NCBI GenBank assembly: GCA_017643385.1 | Contig: JAEPNN010000013.1 | Location: forward strand, 1-32,753 | Origin: Dinoroseobacter sp. | GTDB taxonomy: Bacteria > Pseudomonadota > Alphaproteobacteria > Rhodobacterales > Rhodobacteraceae | Reading direction: 5' to 3' | DNA: 32,753 nucleotides | In this document: positions 24,603 through 32,679 of the stretch, piece by piece | Position numbering within the stretch: the stretch's first letter is position 1 | Layout of the letters: every line of letters starts with the position of its first letter | Program-made: the position numbers and the translations under genes | Notes under the pieces: generated by a model | Databases searched by the model: none | The model's input: only the letters and a program-made list of their open reading frames with translations | What the model was told of the DNA's origin: nothing

Positions 24603-25778
24603 ATGGCACTCGTTACCCTGTCCATTGCCGGCTATCGCTCACTTCGCAGCCTGAGCGTCCCGCTTAAACAGCTAAACGTCGTCACGGGCGAGAACGGCAC
24701 CGGTAAGACGAGCCTCTATCGCTCTCTTCGACTGCTCGCTGACGTGGCGCAGGGACAGGCTATTGGCTCGCTCGCAGCCGAGGGCGGGATGCGCTCAATA
24801 ACTTGGGCCGGCGGTTCGAGCTATTCGAGCGCCATTCGATCCGGGCGAGCACCGATGCAAAGCACGGTCGGGGATGGTCCGGTCTCGCTCAGGCTGGGCT
24901 TTGCATCCGCCGACTACGGCTACGCCATCGACCTTGGACTGCCGATCCCGGGTCCGGGCGGGGGCCGAGGCCAACCTTCGCTGTTCGGCGACGACCCGGA
25001 AGTAAAGGCGGAGGCGGTTTGGGTGGGCGAGCGCCTTTCGCGCCGCAATGTCATCGCACGTCGAGGCAACGCATCCGTGCTCGTGCAGGCGGGGGATGGA
25101 CGGCTGCGACCGGTCGTTACAGACCTTGCTCCATTTGAGAGCATGATGATGCGTGCTGCAGACCCGACTGGCGCCGCCGAACTCTTGCACTTGCGGGAAC
25201 GCATGCGCGGTTGGCGCTTCTATGACCACTTTCGCATCGACCGCGACGCACCGGCTCGGATGCCCAGGGTCGGAACGCGGACGGTCGCACTTGCCTCCGA
25301 CGGATCTGACCTCGCACCAGCAGTCCAGACCGTGCGCGAGATAGGGGACGGTCCGGCCTTCGACGCTGCAATAGAAGATGCCTTCCCTGGCTCGTCTATT
25401 GAGATCGAGGCCACGGACGGCCTGTTCCACCTCACGATGCGCCAGAAGGGATTGCGCAGGCCCCTTGCGACTTCAGAGCTTTCGGATGGAACCCTACGCT
25501 ACGTCGCACTTGTCACGGCGCTTCACACGCCCCGCCCGCCCGAGCTCATCGTATTGAATGAGCCCGAGAGCAGCCTGCATCCTGACCTTCTTTTCCCGTT
25601 GGCTCGAATGATCGCGGCTGCGTCCGACCGGAGCCAGATCATTGTTGTCAGCCATGCCCGCGCACTCGCCGATTGCCTTCAGAAACAGGGGGCGTACATG
25701 CTCGCGCTTGAGAAGGTCGAAGGTGAAACCGTGGTGGCGGACGTTCATCCTCCGCTTTGGAGCTGGCCCGAGCGATAG
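24603..25778 (+). CDS. AAA family ATPase (SMC/RecF/OLD-like)
   Basis: A 391-residue protein from ATG 24603 (MALVTLSIAGYRSLRSLSVP). It has Walker A VVTGENGTGKTSLYRSLRLL, signature TSELSDGTLRYVALVTAL, Walker B ELIVLNEPESSLHPDLL and a switch region IIVVSHARALAD, the AAA_21/AAA_15 arrangement. No Toprim or other effector domain is attached, and no nuclease partner lies beside it. Such ATPases occur alone or in defence modules; the role here is unknown. It is clearly more GC-rich than the cluster to its left, which points to separate acquisition. It ends in TAG. Confidence 0.9.
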   Translation: MALVTLSIAGYRSLRSLSVPLKQLNVVTGENGTGKTSLYRSLRLLADVAQGQAIGSLAAEGGMRSITWAGGSSYSSAIRSGRAPMQSTVGDGPVSLRLGFASADYGYAIDLGLPIPGPGGGRGQPSLFGDDPEVKAEAVWVGERLSRRNVIARRGNASVLVQAGDGRLRPVVTDLAPFESMMMRAADPTGAAELLHLRERMRGWRFYDHFRIDRDAPARMPRVGTRTVALASDGSDLAPAVQTVREIGDGPAFDAAIEDAFPGSSIEIEATDGLFHLTMRQKGLRRPLATSELSDGTLRYVALVTALHTPRPPELIVLNEPESSLHPDLLFPLARMIAAASDRSQIIVVSHARALADCLQKQGAYMLALEKVEGETVVADVHPPLWSWPER

Positions 25779-25898
25779 AAGAAACGTTCCAGTCGAGTAT
25801 GATCATTCGAACCGGAATTTCCCACCTCCAATGCTGAACGCTCGGACTGTACCACAGAGCGGGAAAAGAAGGTCAGGATGCAGGCGTGATCGCGATCA

Positions 25899-25901
25899 AC
25901 T
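25899..25901. repeat. 3-bp target duplication ACT, left copy (right copy 27127-27129)
   Basis: ACT flanks both ends of the IS3 element. Three base pairs is usual for IS3-family elements. Confidence 0.7.
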
Positions 25902-25919
25902 TGAGGTGCCCCTAGTTTC

Positions 25920-26798
25920 CTAGACACCTGCCTTTTCCAGTTTGAGCTGTCTTTCTTCGAAGTCAACGGGCGACAGCATGCCGTTGTTTGTGTGCTTACG
26001 CTTGGGGTTATAGAACAGCTCAATGTATTCAAACACATCTCGCCGTGCTTCTTCTCGCGTCCGGTATTTTCGGCGTCGCACCTTCTCCCGCTTCAGGAGC
26101 TGAAAGAAGCTCTCGGCGACTGCGTTGTCATGGCAATTGCCTCGGCGGCTCATGGAATGTTCCAGATTGTGTTCGCGCAGGAAGGCGTCCCATTCACGGC
26201 TGGTGAACTGGGCTCCTTGATCAGAATGGATGAGCAAGCCGGGCCGGGGCTTTCTCCGCCAGATCGCCATGAGCAAAGCTTGCACGGCCAGTTCCGATGT
26301 TTGGCGAGACTGAACAGCCCAGCCGACAACGCGGCGCGAGAACAGATCGATGACAACACAGAGATATGCGAAACCTTCGTGCGTGCGCAGATAGGTAATA
26401 TCCGTCACCCACGCCCGATCCGGAGCATCAACCGCGAACTGGCGATCCAGCGTGTTGTCCACCACGACGGATGGCTTGCCGCCATAAACGCCGGGCTTCT
26501 TCTTGTAACCGATCTGCGCCTGAATGCCTGCAAGGCGGGCCAAACGGACAACGCGGTTCTCTGACACTGCCTCGCCCATATCGATCAAGTCATCATAGAT
26601 CTTGCGGTAGCCATAGACTTTGCCGCTGTCATTCCAGGCCTTCTTCACCAGCCCTGTTTGACGTGCATCTTCAAGCGCACGGTGGCTTAACGGTTCCTTA
26701 ACCCATGCATAGAAACCGCTGGGATGAACGCTCAGCATCTTGCACAGAACACGGACAGGATGTTGCTGACGATGCGCGTCGATAAACGCGTACCTCAC
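25920..26798 (-). CDS. IS3-family transposase OrfB (DDE)
   Basis: A 292-residue integrase-type transposase with an N-terminal HTH_21 part (HPSGFYAWVKEPLSHRALED, YGYRKIYDDL). The catalytic core has AVDAPDRAWVTDITYLRTHE (first Asp), GLLIHSDQGAQFTSREW (second Asp) and MSRRGNCHDNAVAESFFQLL (Glu). The likely start is GTG 26798, overlapping the orfA TGA, or a frameshift from orfA at a GCAAAG sequence. It ends in TAG. Confidence 0.95.
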   Translation of the reverse strand: MRYAFIDAHRQQHPVRVLCKMLSVHPSGFYAWVKEPLSHRALEDARQTGLVKKAWNDSGKVYGYRKIYDDLIDMGEAVSENRVVRLARLAGIQAQIGYKKKPGVYGGKPSVVVDNTLDRQFAVDAPDRAWVTDITYLRTHEGFAYLCVVIDLFSRRVVGWAVQSRQTSELAVQALLMAIWRRKPRPGLLIHSDQGAQFTSREWDAFLREHNLEHSMSRRGNCHDNAVAESFFQLLKREKVRRRKYRTREEARRDVFEYIELFYNPKRKHTNNGMLSPVDFEERQLKLEKAGV

Positions 26799-27064
26799 TT
26801 TGCATCCCTGGCGAAGTACGCGGTGGCCTTTTTTAAGATGTCGCGCTCCTCGGTCACGCGGGCCAGTTCTTTCTTGAGCCGACGGACTTCGGCTTCTTGG
26901 TCTGTCTGCCTCTGAGGCTTAGAGAAGTGCGTCATCCAAGTGTACAGAGACTTGGTGCTGATCCCGAGCCGTTCAGCCACCTCCTTGACCGAATACCCGC
27001 GCTCAGTGACCTGAGCCACAGCATCGATCTTGAACTCATCCGAGTAGCGAATTTGCGCTGACAT
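26795..27064 (-). CDS. IS3-family OrfA (HTH protein)
   Basis: An 89-residue protein: MSAQIRYSDEFKIDAVAQVT, an HTH of the HTH_Tnp_1 type (YSVKEVAERLGISTKSLYTW), and a C-terminal leucine-zipper-like helix (EAEVRRLKKELARVTEERDI). It binds the element ends and is translated together with OrfB. It ends in TGA within the orfB overlap. Confidence 0.93.
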   Translation of the reverse strand: MSAQIRYSDEFKIDAVAQVTERGYSVKEVAERLGISTKSLYTWMTHFSKPQRQTDQEAEVRRLKKELARVTEERDILKKATAYFARDAK

Positions 27065-27126
27065 TTGCGTCGTCCTTTGCTTCCAAAATTACCAAGCAAA
27101 GCGTCTACAAATCTAGGGGCACCTCA

Positions 27127-27280
27127 ACTCAAACGGACGGCCTCCGGTGAAGTGTAGGGTTTCGCAGATGCTGCGATCCCGCGCGGGCTTCTGCCGTGCA
27201 GCAGACAAGAAACCCTTCATCTCTTCCGCATTCAGATAAAGCCGGTTTCCTTGGTCGTCATAGAGGAGCATTTCACCCAT
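27127..27280 (-). pseudogene. site-specific integrase gene, 5' fragment interrupted by IS3
   Basis: From ATG 27280 the minus strand reads MGEMLLYDDQGNRLYLNAEE, MKGFLSAARQKPARDRSICE and TLHFTGGRPFE before the IS3 end. Rejoining across the IS gives FEL-IAITPA, the usual tyrosine-recombinase region with the catalytic Arg (TG-x-R/P-x-x-E-L/A). Left of the IS (25779-25898) the frame is lost soon after, and nothing of the remaining C-terminus is seen next to the ATPase gene. The fragment is therefore dead twice over: by IS insertion and by 3' truncation. Confidence 0.75.
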
Positions 27281-27388
27281 ACGTAACAATATCCGTGGAA
27301 AGTGCTACGTTTTGAATTCTCAGGCAAAGGGTGATCGCCAGGAAAAGCGGGCGTCTATGTCAGCCCCCTACCCTTCAGCGCTGTGCAT

Positions 27389-27419
27389 GATGTAACACTA
27401 TTAACCATAGTGTTACATC
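27389..27419. repeat. perfect 13-bp inverted repeat
   Basis: GATGTAACACTAT (27389-27401) and ATAGTGTTACATC (27407-27419) around TAACC. It lies between the integrase fragment and the toxin-antitoxin promoter. It may be an operator or a recombination site; no T-run is present. Confidence 0.65.
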
Positions 27420-27464
27420 GGACCTAACCTGAACGACCCGTGAAATAACGATCTACAACGTGAA

Positions 27465-27493
27465 TTTTGCGTTTTCCGGATTTTCCGTATAAT
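27465..27493 (+). promoter_or_regulatory. promoter of the toxin-antitoxin operon
   Basis: TTTTGC at 27465-27470, a 17-bp spacer and a perfect TATAAT at 27488-27493, 30 bp before the antitoxin ATG. The -35 box is weak. Confidence 0.55.
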
Positions 27494-27522
27494 GTGGACA
27501 TTACCTTCTAAGCATAAGGCCT

Positions 27523-27801
27523 ATGAGTATGAAGACCATGACCGCATCCGTCGCGAGCAAGGAGTTCGGGCGCTACCTGGACACCGCGCAGCGCGAACCA
27601 GTGATCGTCACTAAGAAAAACCGCCCTGTCGCGGTGACCGTGTCCTTTCAGGACTGGGAGGAGCTGACCAAGCTCCGCATCGAGCGCGGCCTCGCCCAGG
27701 GGCTTGATGACATCGAGAATGGACACTTCGAAGAGGTCAGCGATACCAGCACAGCGGCCCGACTTGCCCGCTTCAAGGATCGAAATCCAAGCGCCGCATG
27801 A
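27523..27801 (+). CDS. Phd/YefM-type antitoxin
   Basis: A 92-residue protein with the PhdYeFM fold pattern near the start (TASVASKEFGRYLDTAQREP, then VIVTKKNRPVAVTVSFQDWE) and a polar C-terminal tail expected to bind the toxin. It probably represses its own promoter. The stop TGA overlaps the toxin ATG (ATGA). This junction needs TGA as a stop: reading it as Gly would fuse a long out-of-frame tail to the antitoxin. Confidence 0.9.
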   Translation: MSMKTMTASVASKEFGRYLDTAQREPVIVTKKNRPVAVTVSFQDWEELTKLRIERGLAQGLDDIENGHFEEVSDTSTAARLARFKDRNPSAA

Positions 27802-28121
27802 AGGTAGTGATGACGCAGACTGCAAGCGAAAGCTTGTGGCCGATTTACCTGTACCACTCGGACTACTCGCATGACTACGCCGAGACCTTTCAGTACGAGA
27901 TTGACCGCTTCATCCTGGAGCACCTGAGCAGCAATCCCCTGCTCGGGCACCTCTACCATGAGCCGCGCGGCATCCGGCGTCTGATTTTCCAGAAGCGCTA
28001 CAACATCTACTACACGCTCAGGGACGAAACCGTCTTCGTCTTGTTCATCTTCGATGGCCGGATGGGTATCAATCAGGACATCGAGGAGTATGGTCTCGAT
28101 ACCGATGACCTTATTGGATAA
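27798..28121 (+). CDS. RelE/ParE-family toxin
   Basis: A 107-residue protein: MKVVMTQTASESLWPIYLYH, then NPLLGHLYHEPRGIRRLIFQ and KRYNIYYTLRDETVFVLFIF-DGRM. This is the compact ParE/RelE fold with conserved basic residues in the central strands. The target (ribosome-bound mRNA or gyrase) cannot be told. It overlaps its antitoxin by four bases and ends in TAA. The pair stabilises the plasmid by killing cells that lose it. Confidence 0.85.
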   Translation: MKVVMTQTASESLWPIYLYHSDYSHDYAETFQYEIDRFILEHLSSNPLLGHLYHEPRGIRRLIFQKRYNIYYTLRDETVFVLFIFDGRMGINQDIEEYGLDTDDLIG

Positions 28122-28127
28122 ATAGAT

Positions 28128-28228
28128 TGTTTTGATTTAACCGAAACTATCAAAACACTCGAAACACCCACGGACCGGAGCCAGCGATCCAAATCAGTCA
28201 AATAGGTTGTTTCGGTTAAACCGAAACA
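28128..28228. promoter_or_regulatory. par operator/centromere-like palindromes (two copies)
   Basis: TGTTTCGGTT-A-AACCGAAACA (28208-28228) is a perfect palindrome. A degenerate copy TGTTTTGATT-TAACCGAAACT lies exactly 80 bp upstream at 28128-28148, each preceded by AATAG. They stand upstream of parA. Related copies occur at about 28962-28976 and 29188-29206. This distribution fits operator and centromere sites for a small ParA/ParB-like partition system. Confidence 0.75.
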
Positions 28229-28281
28229 CTTTGCTCAACAAGTTATTTGCATTCTTTAAGTTTACACATACAATCGAAACT

Positions 28282-28923
28282 ATGAAAATAACCGTCTACA
28301 ACATGAAGGGCTCAGCGGGGAAAACCCCGATAGCCACGAACATCGCGCTCGACAGGGAATATGCCCTAGCGACCAACGAGCCCTACAACCTTCTGGACGC
28401 GATCCTCCCTGAAGAACGCCTCTTCTCGCTTCAGCCTGACAAGGAGTTTCCTGAGTTTCCCGATGGTATCGACGTGGTCTTCGACCTTGCGGGGCTCATG
28501 TCTCGTGATGCGCGGCCCAGTATCGTCTCAGCGGTCTCTCAGTCCGATGTGGTGGTGGTGCCGATCTACAACGAGCTCAAGTGCATCCACGCAGGGATAC
28601 ACACCATCAGAGAGCTTCAGCCATACAACAAGAACATCGTCGTAGTGGCGACGAAACTGGCGAAACGCAAAGGCGAGGTCTTCAAAGACTGGAGCGACAG
28701 CGAGGACGCCAAGAACATCAAGGCGGTGGTCGATCACGCGATAGGGCAGGGGATACCCGTGCTTCCGCTGAAGTTTTCGCGCGTCTTTGACACGATCTTC
28801 GAGCAAGAGCGCTCTATCCGGCACATGATGGAAGAGGATGCCCTGGCTCGCTACACCTATCGCGAGGTGGCCGCGCAGTTTGACAGCTTACTTTCTTACC
28901 TCGAGCAGAACTATGCCAAGTAA
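28282..28923 (+). CDS. parA: ParA-type partition ATPase
   Basis: A 213-residue protein with the deviant Walker A NMKGSAGKTPIATNIALD at about residues 6-23, Walker A' region DGIDVVFDLAGLMSRDARPS and the block DVVVVPIYNELKCIHAGIHT. This is the short ParA class that lacks an N-terminal HTH, usually paired with a small ribbon-helix-helix centromere-binding protein. The canonical KGG is KGS here. ATG 28282 is chosen because the family N-terminus (MKITVYNMKG) begins there. It ends in TAA and overlaps the next gene. Confidence 0.9.
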   Translation: MKITVYNMKGSAGKTPIATNIALDREYALATNEPYNLLDAILPEERLFSLQPDKEFPEFPDGIDVVFDLAGLMSRDARPSIVSAVSQSDVVVVPIYNELKCIHAGIHTIRELQPYNKNIVVVATKLAKRKGEVFKDWSDSEDAKNIKAVVDHAIGQGIPVLPLKFSRVFDTIFEQERSIRHMMEEDALARYTYREVAAQFDSLLSYLEQNYAK

Positions 28924-29170
28924 AAACGACCTCTCTATGTTCAAAAAGGTTGAACCGGATAATTCGGTTAAACCGAGTGAACCGAAATCCATCCTTGCCC
29001 CGAAGACGACCGGCAGGAAACCCAAGAAGCCAGCGGATAAAGAGTCTGAGGTGGTGGCGATAAAGCTGACACCAGCTGAGCTTGCAAAGCTCGAAGAAAA
29101 GGCGGGCCTCGTTCCGAAGTCCACCTATCTCAAGCACATCCTGAGAAACGATACCGATATCTTTGAGTGA
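28913..29170 (+). CDS. small ParB/ParG-like centromere-binding protein (putative)
   Basis: An 85-residue basic protein. It has a disordered, Lys/Pro-rich N-terminus (MPSKNDLSMFKKVEPDNSVK, TTGRKPKKPADKE) and a C-terminal ribbon-helix-helix-like part (VVAIKLTPAELAKLEEKAGL, VPKSTYLKHILRN). Size, position after a short ParA and overlap of 11 bases with it match small partition partners. A copy of the par palindrome lies inside the gene (about 28962-28976). The stop is TGA, followed three codons later by TAA. Confidence 0.75.
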   Translation: MPSKNDLSMFKKVEPDNSVKPSEPKSILAPKTTGRKPKKPADKESEVVAIKLTPAELAKLEEKAGLVPKSTYLKHILRNDTDIFE

Positions 29171-29187
29171 TTGGAGTAAATCGAATA

Positions 29188-29206
29188 TTTCGGTTAAACC
29201 GAAACA
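29188..29206. promoter_or_regulatory. TTTCGGTTAAACCGAAA palindrome between par and rep
   Basis: ATTTCGGTT and AACCGAAAC surround a central A. The rep gene stop codon (TAA on the minus strand) lies inside this site. It matches the palindromes upstream of parA, so the same protein could act at both places. Confidence 0.7.
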
Positions 29207-30552
29207 ACAGGTTGTTTTAGTTGCTTCTCGATTTCTTCAATCTGCGCTCTGAGCGCTTCCGGCTCCTGTGAGCCGTTTTTTTGTGCCCATTCAGCAGGGG
29301 AGGGGAGGGCAAGACCGCGAGCCTCCCAGAATTTTCTGATATCTTGGAAGGTCAGGCGATCTTTCCAACCGCCCTTCCTGAAGGCGTTCACATAGATGGT
29401 GCTGCTGAGCCCGAGCTGAAACTCTGCCGTAACAGCCTCTCTCTCGCCCTCAGAGAGCCCCTGGAAGGCCTCTTCGATAATTTCCGCCGTAGACCACCTA
29501 TAAGCCGTCTCTGCGTCTCTCTGGGCCGTTTTGAGCGCTTCTAACTCACGTTCGAGCTTCTCTCGGGCGGCTTTTCTCTCTTGCGCTGCTTCAAGCGCCT
29601 TCTTCTTGGCCGCACCTTCGTTGTGATAGTCCTGCTCAACCGCTGCTTTGAGGAAGCCCGCTTTGGAAGACTTGATCTTTCCGCTCGCAGCTTGAGAGCT
29701 CGCTAGGTCAAGCTTATCGAAAATGTGCTCTTCGCCGTACTCAAGGAGCCACGAACGGGCGAGGGTCTTCGAGATGCCTTCGGCAAGGAGTGCCTGATAG
29801 GCTGGGTTTTGGGTGATATCGTCTTCGGTCTCCATTCCTACCAAAGACAACTGACGGTTCGGACGCACGATGAAGCGGAGCCCTGTGACGCTTCGACCCT
29901 TCATTCGGGTTTCCATCTCGACTTGGATGTTCGAGAGCTTGTTCACCTCCTTCATCGCGGGCTGAATCACGTTCCGATTCAGAGCTTTGAAGGGTTTGTA
30001 GCTCGACATCATATCAACCCCCATCAGCTTGCGAAACACATCCACGTCCCACCAAGCCGTATGGCCAATACCTTCGAAGCGATAGCAGTTCTCATACAGC
30101 ACGAGAGCGTGGGCGCTGTTCATCTCCCGAAGTACGCTGAGGTTGATCTTCGAGTACACGTCCGGGTGGTAGAGCTTCTCAGCCAGCGCTCGTTCATAGC
30201 GGTAGGTACACGTCCCACCTTTGATCTTGGCATAGGGGAGGAGCACCATCGCTTCCCAGGAGCGTTCTCCATCCTCTTCGAGCACGTCAAACTCTACCAC
30301 GGTTTCCATGAGCCCCTTGAGCGCTCCCTTGAGGTAACCGATGTTCTTGCTATCGAAACCGATCATCTCACAGAGGACTGAGGCACTGATTTCGTGATTT
30401 TGCGCCGTGAGGAGCTGGTCATAGGCATTGTAGAGCAGAGCGTTCACCAGCTTGCGTTGAAGCAGCGACAGCTTCGCACCGATGTGAATCGCTGCGACGT
30501 GCTTCTTCAGTATCTGGTTGTCACGACTGACTTTTTTCGACTCTTGGCTCAT
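29194..30552 (-). CDS. Rep_3-type replication initiator
   Basis: A 452-residue initiator. The first winged-helix domain is HIGAKLSLLQRKLVNALLYN, with YLKGALKGLMETVVEFDVLE. The second part has SYKPFKALNRNVIQPAMKEV and NKLSNIQVEMETRMKGRSVT, as in Rep_3 (RepB/RepE) proteins. A long C-terminal extension with a coiled coil (AAQERKAAREKLERELEALK) goes beyond the normal length of 230-350 residues. It would bind the iterons at 30662-30997 just upstream of its start. It ends in TAA inside a palindrome and contains no TGA in 452 codons. Confidence 0.92.
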   Translation of the reverse strand: MSQESKKVSRDNQILKKHVAAIHIGAKLSLLQRKLVNALLYNAYDQLLTAQNHEISASVLCEMIGFDSKNIGYLKGALKGLMETVVEFDVLEEDGERSWEAMVLLPYAKIKGGTCTYRYERALAEKLYHPDVYSKINLSVLREMNSAHALVLYENCYRFEGIGHTAWWDVDVFRKLMGVDMMSSYKPFKALNRNVIQPAMKEVNKLSNIQVEMETRMKGRSVTGLRFIVRPNRQLSLVGMETEDDITQNPAYQALLAEGISKTLARSWLLEYGEEHIFDKLDLASSQAASGKIKSSKAGFLKAAVEQDYHNEGAAKKKALEAAQERKAAREKLERELEALKTAQRDAETAYRWSTAEIIEEAFQGLSEGEREAVTAEFQLGLSSTIYVNAFRKGGWKDRLTFQDIRKFWEARGLALPSPAEWAQKNGSQEPEALRAQIEEIEKQLKQPVVSV

Positions 30553-30661
30553 GGTGTAAATTCTAAAGAATATCGTTACACCATTCTATGCCTATTTGTG
30601 AGAATGCAAGTTTTTCTGCCCAAAGCCTGCGAAAGGTGAACCGCTCAGGTGAGATCGTTTT

Positions 30662-30997
30662 CCCCATATCCATACACCTTAAGCCTTCTCAGAGGGCTTC
30701 CGAAGGGGTGATCTTGGAGGTAGAAGACTCGAACATCGGCTCTTTTCCTGATGATATTCAGTCTCTTAGGGGTATCGCCCCATATTTGTACACCTTAGAC
30801 CCCATATCCATACACCTATCAGAGCCAGGCCCCCAATTTTTCGCTATTTTATCAGGTAGTTACAGATACGAAGGGAGCGCCCCATATTTGTACACCTTAG
30901 ACCCCACAAACATACACCTGTCGCCCCATATCCTTTCACCTTAAATCCGAAATTTCCCCATAAACGTACACCTGTCGCCCCACAAACATACACCTTA
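30662..30997. repeat. oriV: origin of replication: eight iterons
   Basis: Eight copies of a roughly 20-bp repeat, best described as CCCCATAT-N-N-RTACACCTTA, start at 30662, 30778, 30800, 30880, 30902, 30924, 30956 and 30978. Neighbouring copies are spaced 22 bp (two helical turns), with one 32-bp step. They lie between the rep start and an AT-rich stretch at about 31010-31080 that contains TAAACATA-TTAAAC repeats and could be the unwinding element. This is a standard iteron origin for a Rep_3 initiator. Confidence 0.92.
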
Positions 30998-31009
30998 CAC
31001 CCTTTAGGA

Positions 31010-31161
31010 GCTTGATTTTAAGCCACTTTTCAGCGCCTAAACATATTAAACGTTGTTCTTCTAAACATACTAAACAACAACAGGGAGCCTCACGGCCCCC
31101 TGTCAGCTCAGGTTGTTGCTTTCTTGAATTTTGAAAAGAAAAAGGATGAAGGGCGAGACCT
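31010..31161. other. AT-rich region next to the iterons
   Basis: Two related words, CTAAACATATTAAAC and CTAAACATACTAAAC, stand 27 bp apart near 31037 and 31064, and a GGGAGCCTCACGGCCCCCTG hairpin follows at about 31082. The AT-rich repeats are the probable melting site of oriV. No gene is seen. Confidence 0.55.
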
Positions 31162-32100
31162 CTACGCCTTTCGACCCAGAAGCCAAGCGTTCAGATCCTC
31201 ATAGCCAGCGTAGTAGCTGCGCATATCAGCAAATTTCGAGCTGTCATCCACGTTCTCAAAGAGTTTGCGCGTGGCGGCATCGCCCGCTGCGTCGTTATCC
31301 AGATAGAGTCGCACCTCTTCAAAGCGTGGATCGTTCAGGAATGGCAGAGCGCGAGACCAGAGGTTCGTGGTGTTCAAGACCAGCACGGCACCGACCGGCT
31401 GCGCCGGTTTGTCCTTCGAGAGGTAGGAAAGGAAGTCCATGAAGCCTTCGTAGACCTGGAGCCGGGTTGCTCCCGGCTTGTCATGGAAGGTCACCGCCTT
31501 GCCGGTTCCGACGAAACCTTTGAACAGCGCGTTGCGAGCTTCAAACCCATCTCCAGAAGGGTAACCGAGGGCAAAGTACTTTCCAGCGCTCTGAGGGCCC
31601 TTAAACTCGATTTCTCGCAGGTATTCACGGGCGATATCATGGTCGATACCACGTTTCGTCAGATATTGAAGCAGGGCAGGATGCTGGAGCGTGTTTTGTG
31701 ACACCAGCTCAAAGGCTCCACTTTTTTCTTTTTCACCCTCAGTGACCTGATCTCTTGGCGAAGCCTCAGATCGGCGCGAAGCGCCGCGCGAGCTCGAGGT
31801 GGACGGGGTCGAAAGAGTAGGGGAGTAAAGCCGCGTTTCTTCGAGATGGCGGAGCGCGTCCCGTACATCGCAGGAACACATCTCTCGCACGAGGTCGATG
31901 ATGTTACCACCATGAGCAACGCCGTGATCGAACCAGAGGTTTTTGACGGTATCGACTTTGAAGGAGGGGTTTTCATCCCCGTCGCGGATTGGTGAGTGAT
32001 ACCATAGCTCCCGGCCACCTTGGCGGGTTTTCTGTGGCCGAAGGCCTTGGCGCTCGAGGTACTGCTCGAGGGGGATACATTTGGCTTGCGCGATGTTCAT
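31162..32100 (-). CDS. Toprim-domain DNA primase
   Basis: A 312-residue plasmid primase. The N-terminal CHC2-like zinc-binding fold has lost its cysteines (ELWYHSPIRDGDENPSFKVD, then NLWFDHGVAHGGNIIDLV). A Toprim domain follows: LQVYEGFMDFLSYLS (catalytic Glu) and VRLYLDNDAAGDAATRKL (D-x-D). The linker at about residues 95-140 is Ser- and charge-rich. It makes primers for plasmid replication. ATG 32100 (MNIAQAKCIPLEQYL) is preferred over upstream starts that give a Pro-rich, unlike N-terminus. It ends in TAG. Confidence 0.88.
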   Translation of the reverse strand: MNIAQAKCIPLEQYLERQGLRPQKTRQGGRELWYHSPIRDGDENPSFKVDTVKNLWFDHGVAHGGNIIDLVREMCSCDVRDALRHLEETRLYSPTLSTPSTSSSRGASRRSEASPRDQVTEGEKEKSGAFELVSQNTLQHPALLQYLTKRGIDHDIAREYLREIEFKGPQSAGKYFALGYPSGDGFEARNALFKGFVGTGKAVTFHDKPGATRLQVYEGFMDFLSYLSKDKPAQPVGAVLVLNTTNLWSRALPFLNDPRFEEVRLYLDNDAAGDAATRKLFENVDDSSKFADMRSYYAGYEDLNAWLLGRKA

Positions 32101-32340
32101 CGGTGGGAATGTTACACGGATAAGAGCATTTGGGTGGTGAAAAGGGGGAGGGGAAGCCACAGTGAGCCTCGCAATTCTACCGCTACCCCTTGGCGTCAAG
32201 AACCGCGCTGCCGCTGGCCCTGGCGGGCACGGCGCGAACGGTTCACGCATTCGCTTTGACTACCTCCGAGGGGAGGGCGCGGTGGAATAGCTTTGTCTCA
32301 GCTGCAAGGCTGGGGCGGTTTACTTTCTAACGTTTTGCTT
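32101..32340. other. intergenic region between primase and DUF3768 genes
   Basis: This is the divergent promoter region of primase (minus) and the recoded DUF3768 operon (plus). No gene and no strong promoter match were found. Confidence 0.4.
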
Positions 32341-32679
32341 ATGACGTTACACAATGCGCGGTCCCGAGAGATCGCAGCGCTGAATGATTTGGCGCGAAAG
32401 ACCCTTCAAGGATGCAGGGTGGTGTTTACCCCTGGCATCTTGGCCCTCGAGGGCTTCGAGCAGTTCGAGGTGCTTAACCTGGTCCGTGAGTTTGAAGCCT
32501 TTACGCCAGAAAACGACCCTTACGGCGAGCATGATTTTTGATCATTTGACTACGAGGGACGCAAGATTTTCTGGAAATGGGACTATTTCAATAAGCTCAG
32601 CACACAACTGAGCCCAGACCCTACCAGCACCTCCATGACAAATCGGGTGCTGACGATCATGCTGGCCGAGGAATACTAG
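32341..32679 (+). CDS. DUF3768 family protein with an in-frame TGA read as Gly
   Basis: A 112-residue protein is obtained if TGA at 32539-32541 is sense. It begins at ATG 32341 (MTLHNARSREIAALND) and ends EEY-TAG at 32677-32679. The family is small, of unknown function, and common on alphaproteobacterial plasmids. Its signature NDP-x-GEHDF-G-x-F is seen here as NDPYGEHDF-TGA-SFDYEGRKIFW, and the end MTNRVLTIMLAEEY is also typical. The TGA falls on the conserved Gly, and the 45 codons after it keep full family similarity in the same frame with no indel. The methyltransferase ATG follows 63 bp after the stop (131 = 32743), so the two are probably co-transcribed. Under the standard code only a truncated 67-residue product would be made. 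The family call is from memory of its consensus. Confidence 0.85.

Larger units (their letters stand above)
25902..27126. mobile_element. IS3-family insertion sequence, intact
   Basis: A 1,225-bp element with terminal inverted repeats beginning TGAGGTGCCCCTAG at 25902 and, on the other strand, at 27126. It carries orfA and orfB on the minus strand and is flanked by ACT duplications. It is inserted in an integrase gene fragment. Confidence 0.92.

Noticed and set aside
30662-30997. CRISPR array
   Set aside because: The repeats are about 20 bp with 2-bp gaps and lie beside a Rep_3 gene. They are iterons, with no spacers and no cas genes.
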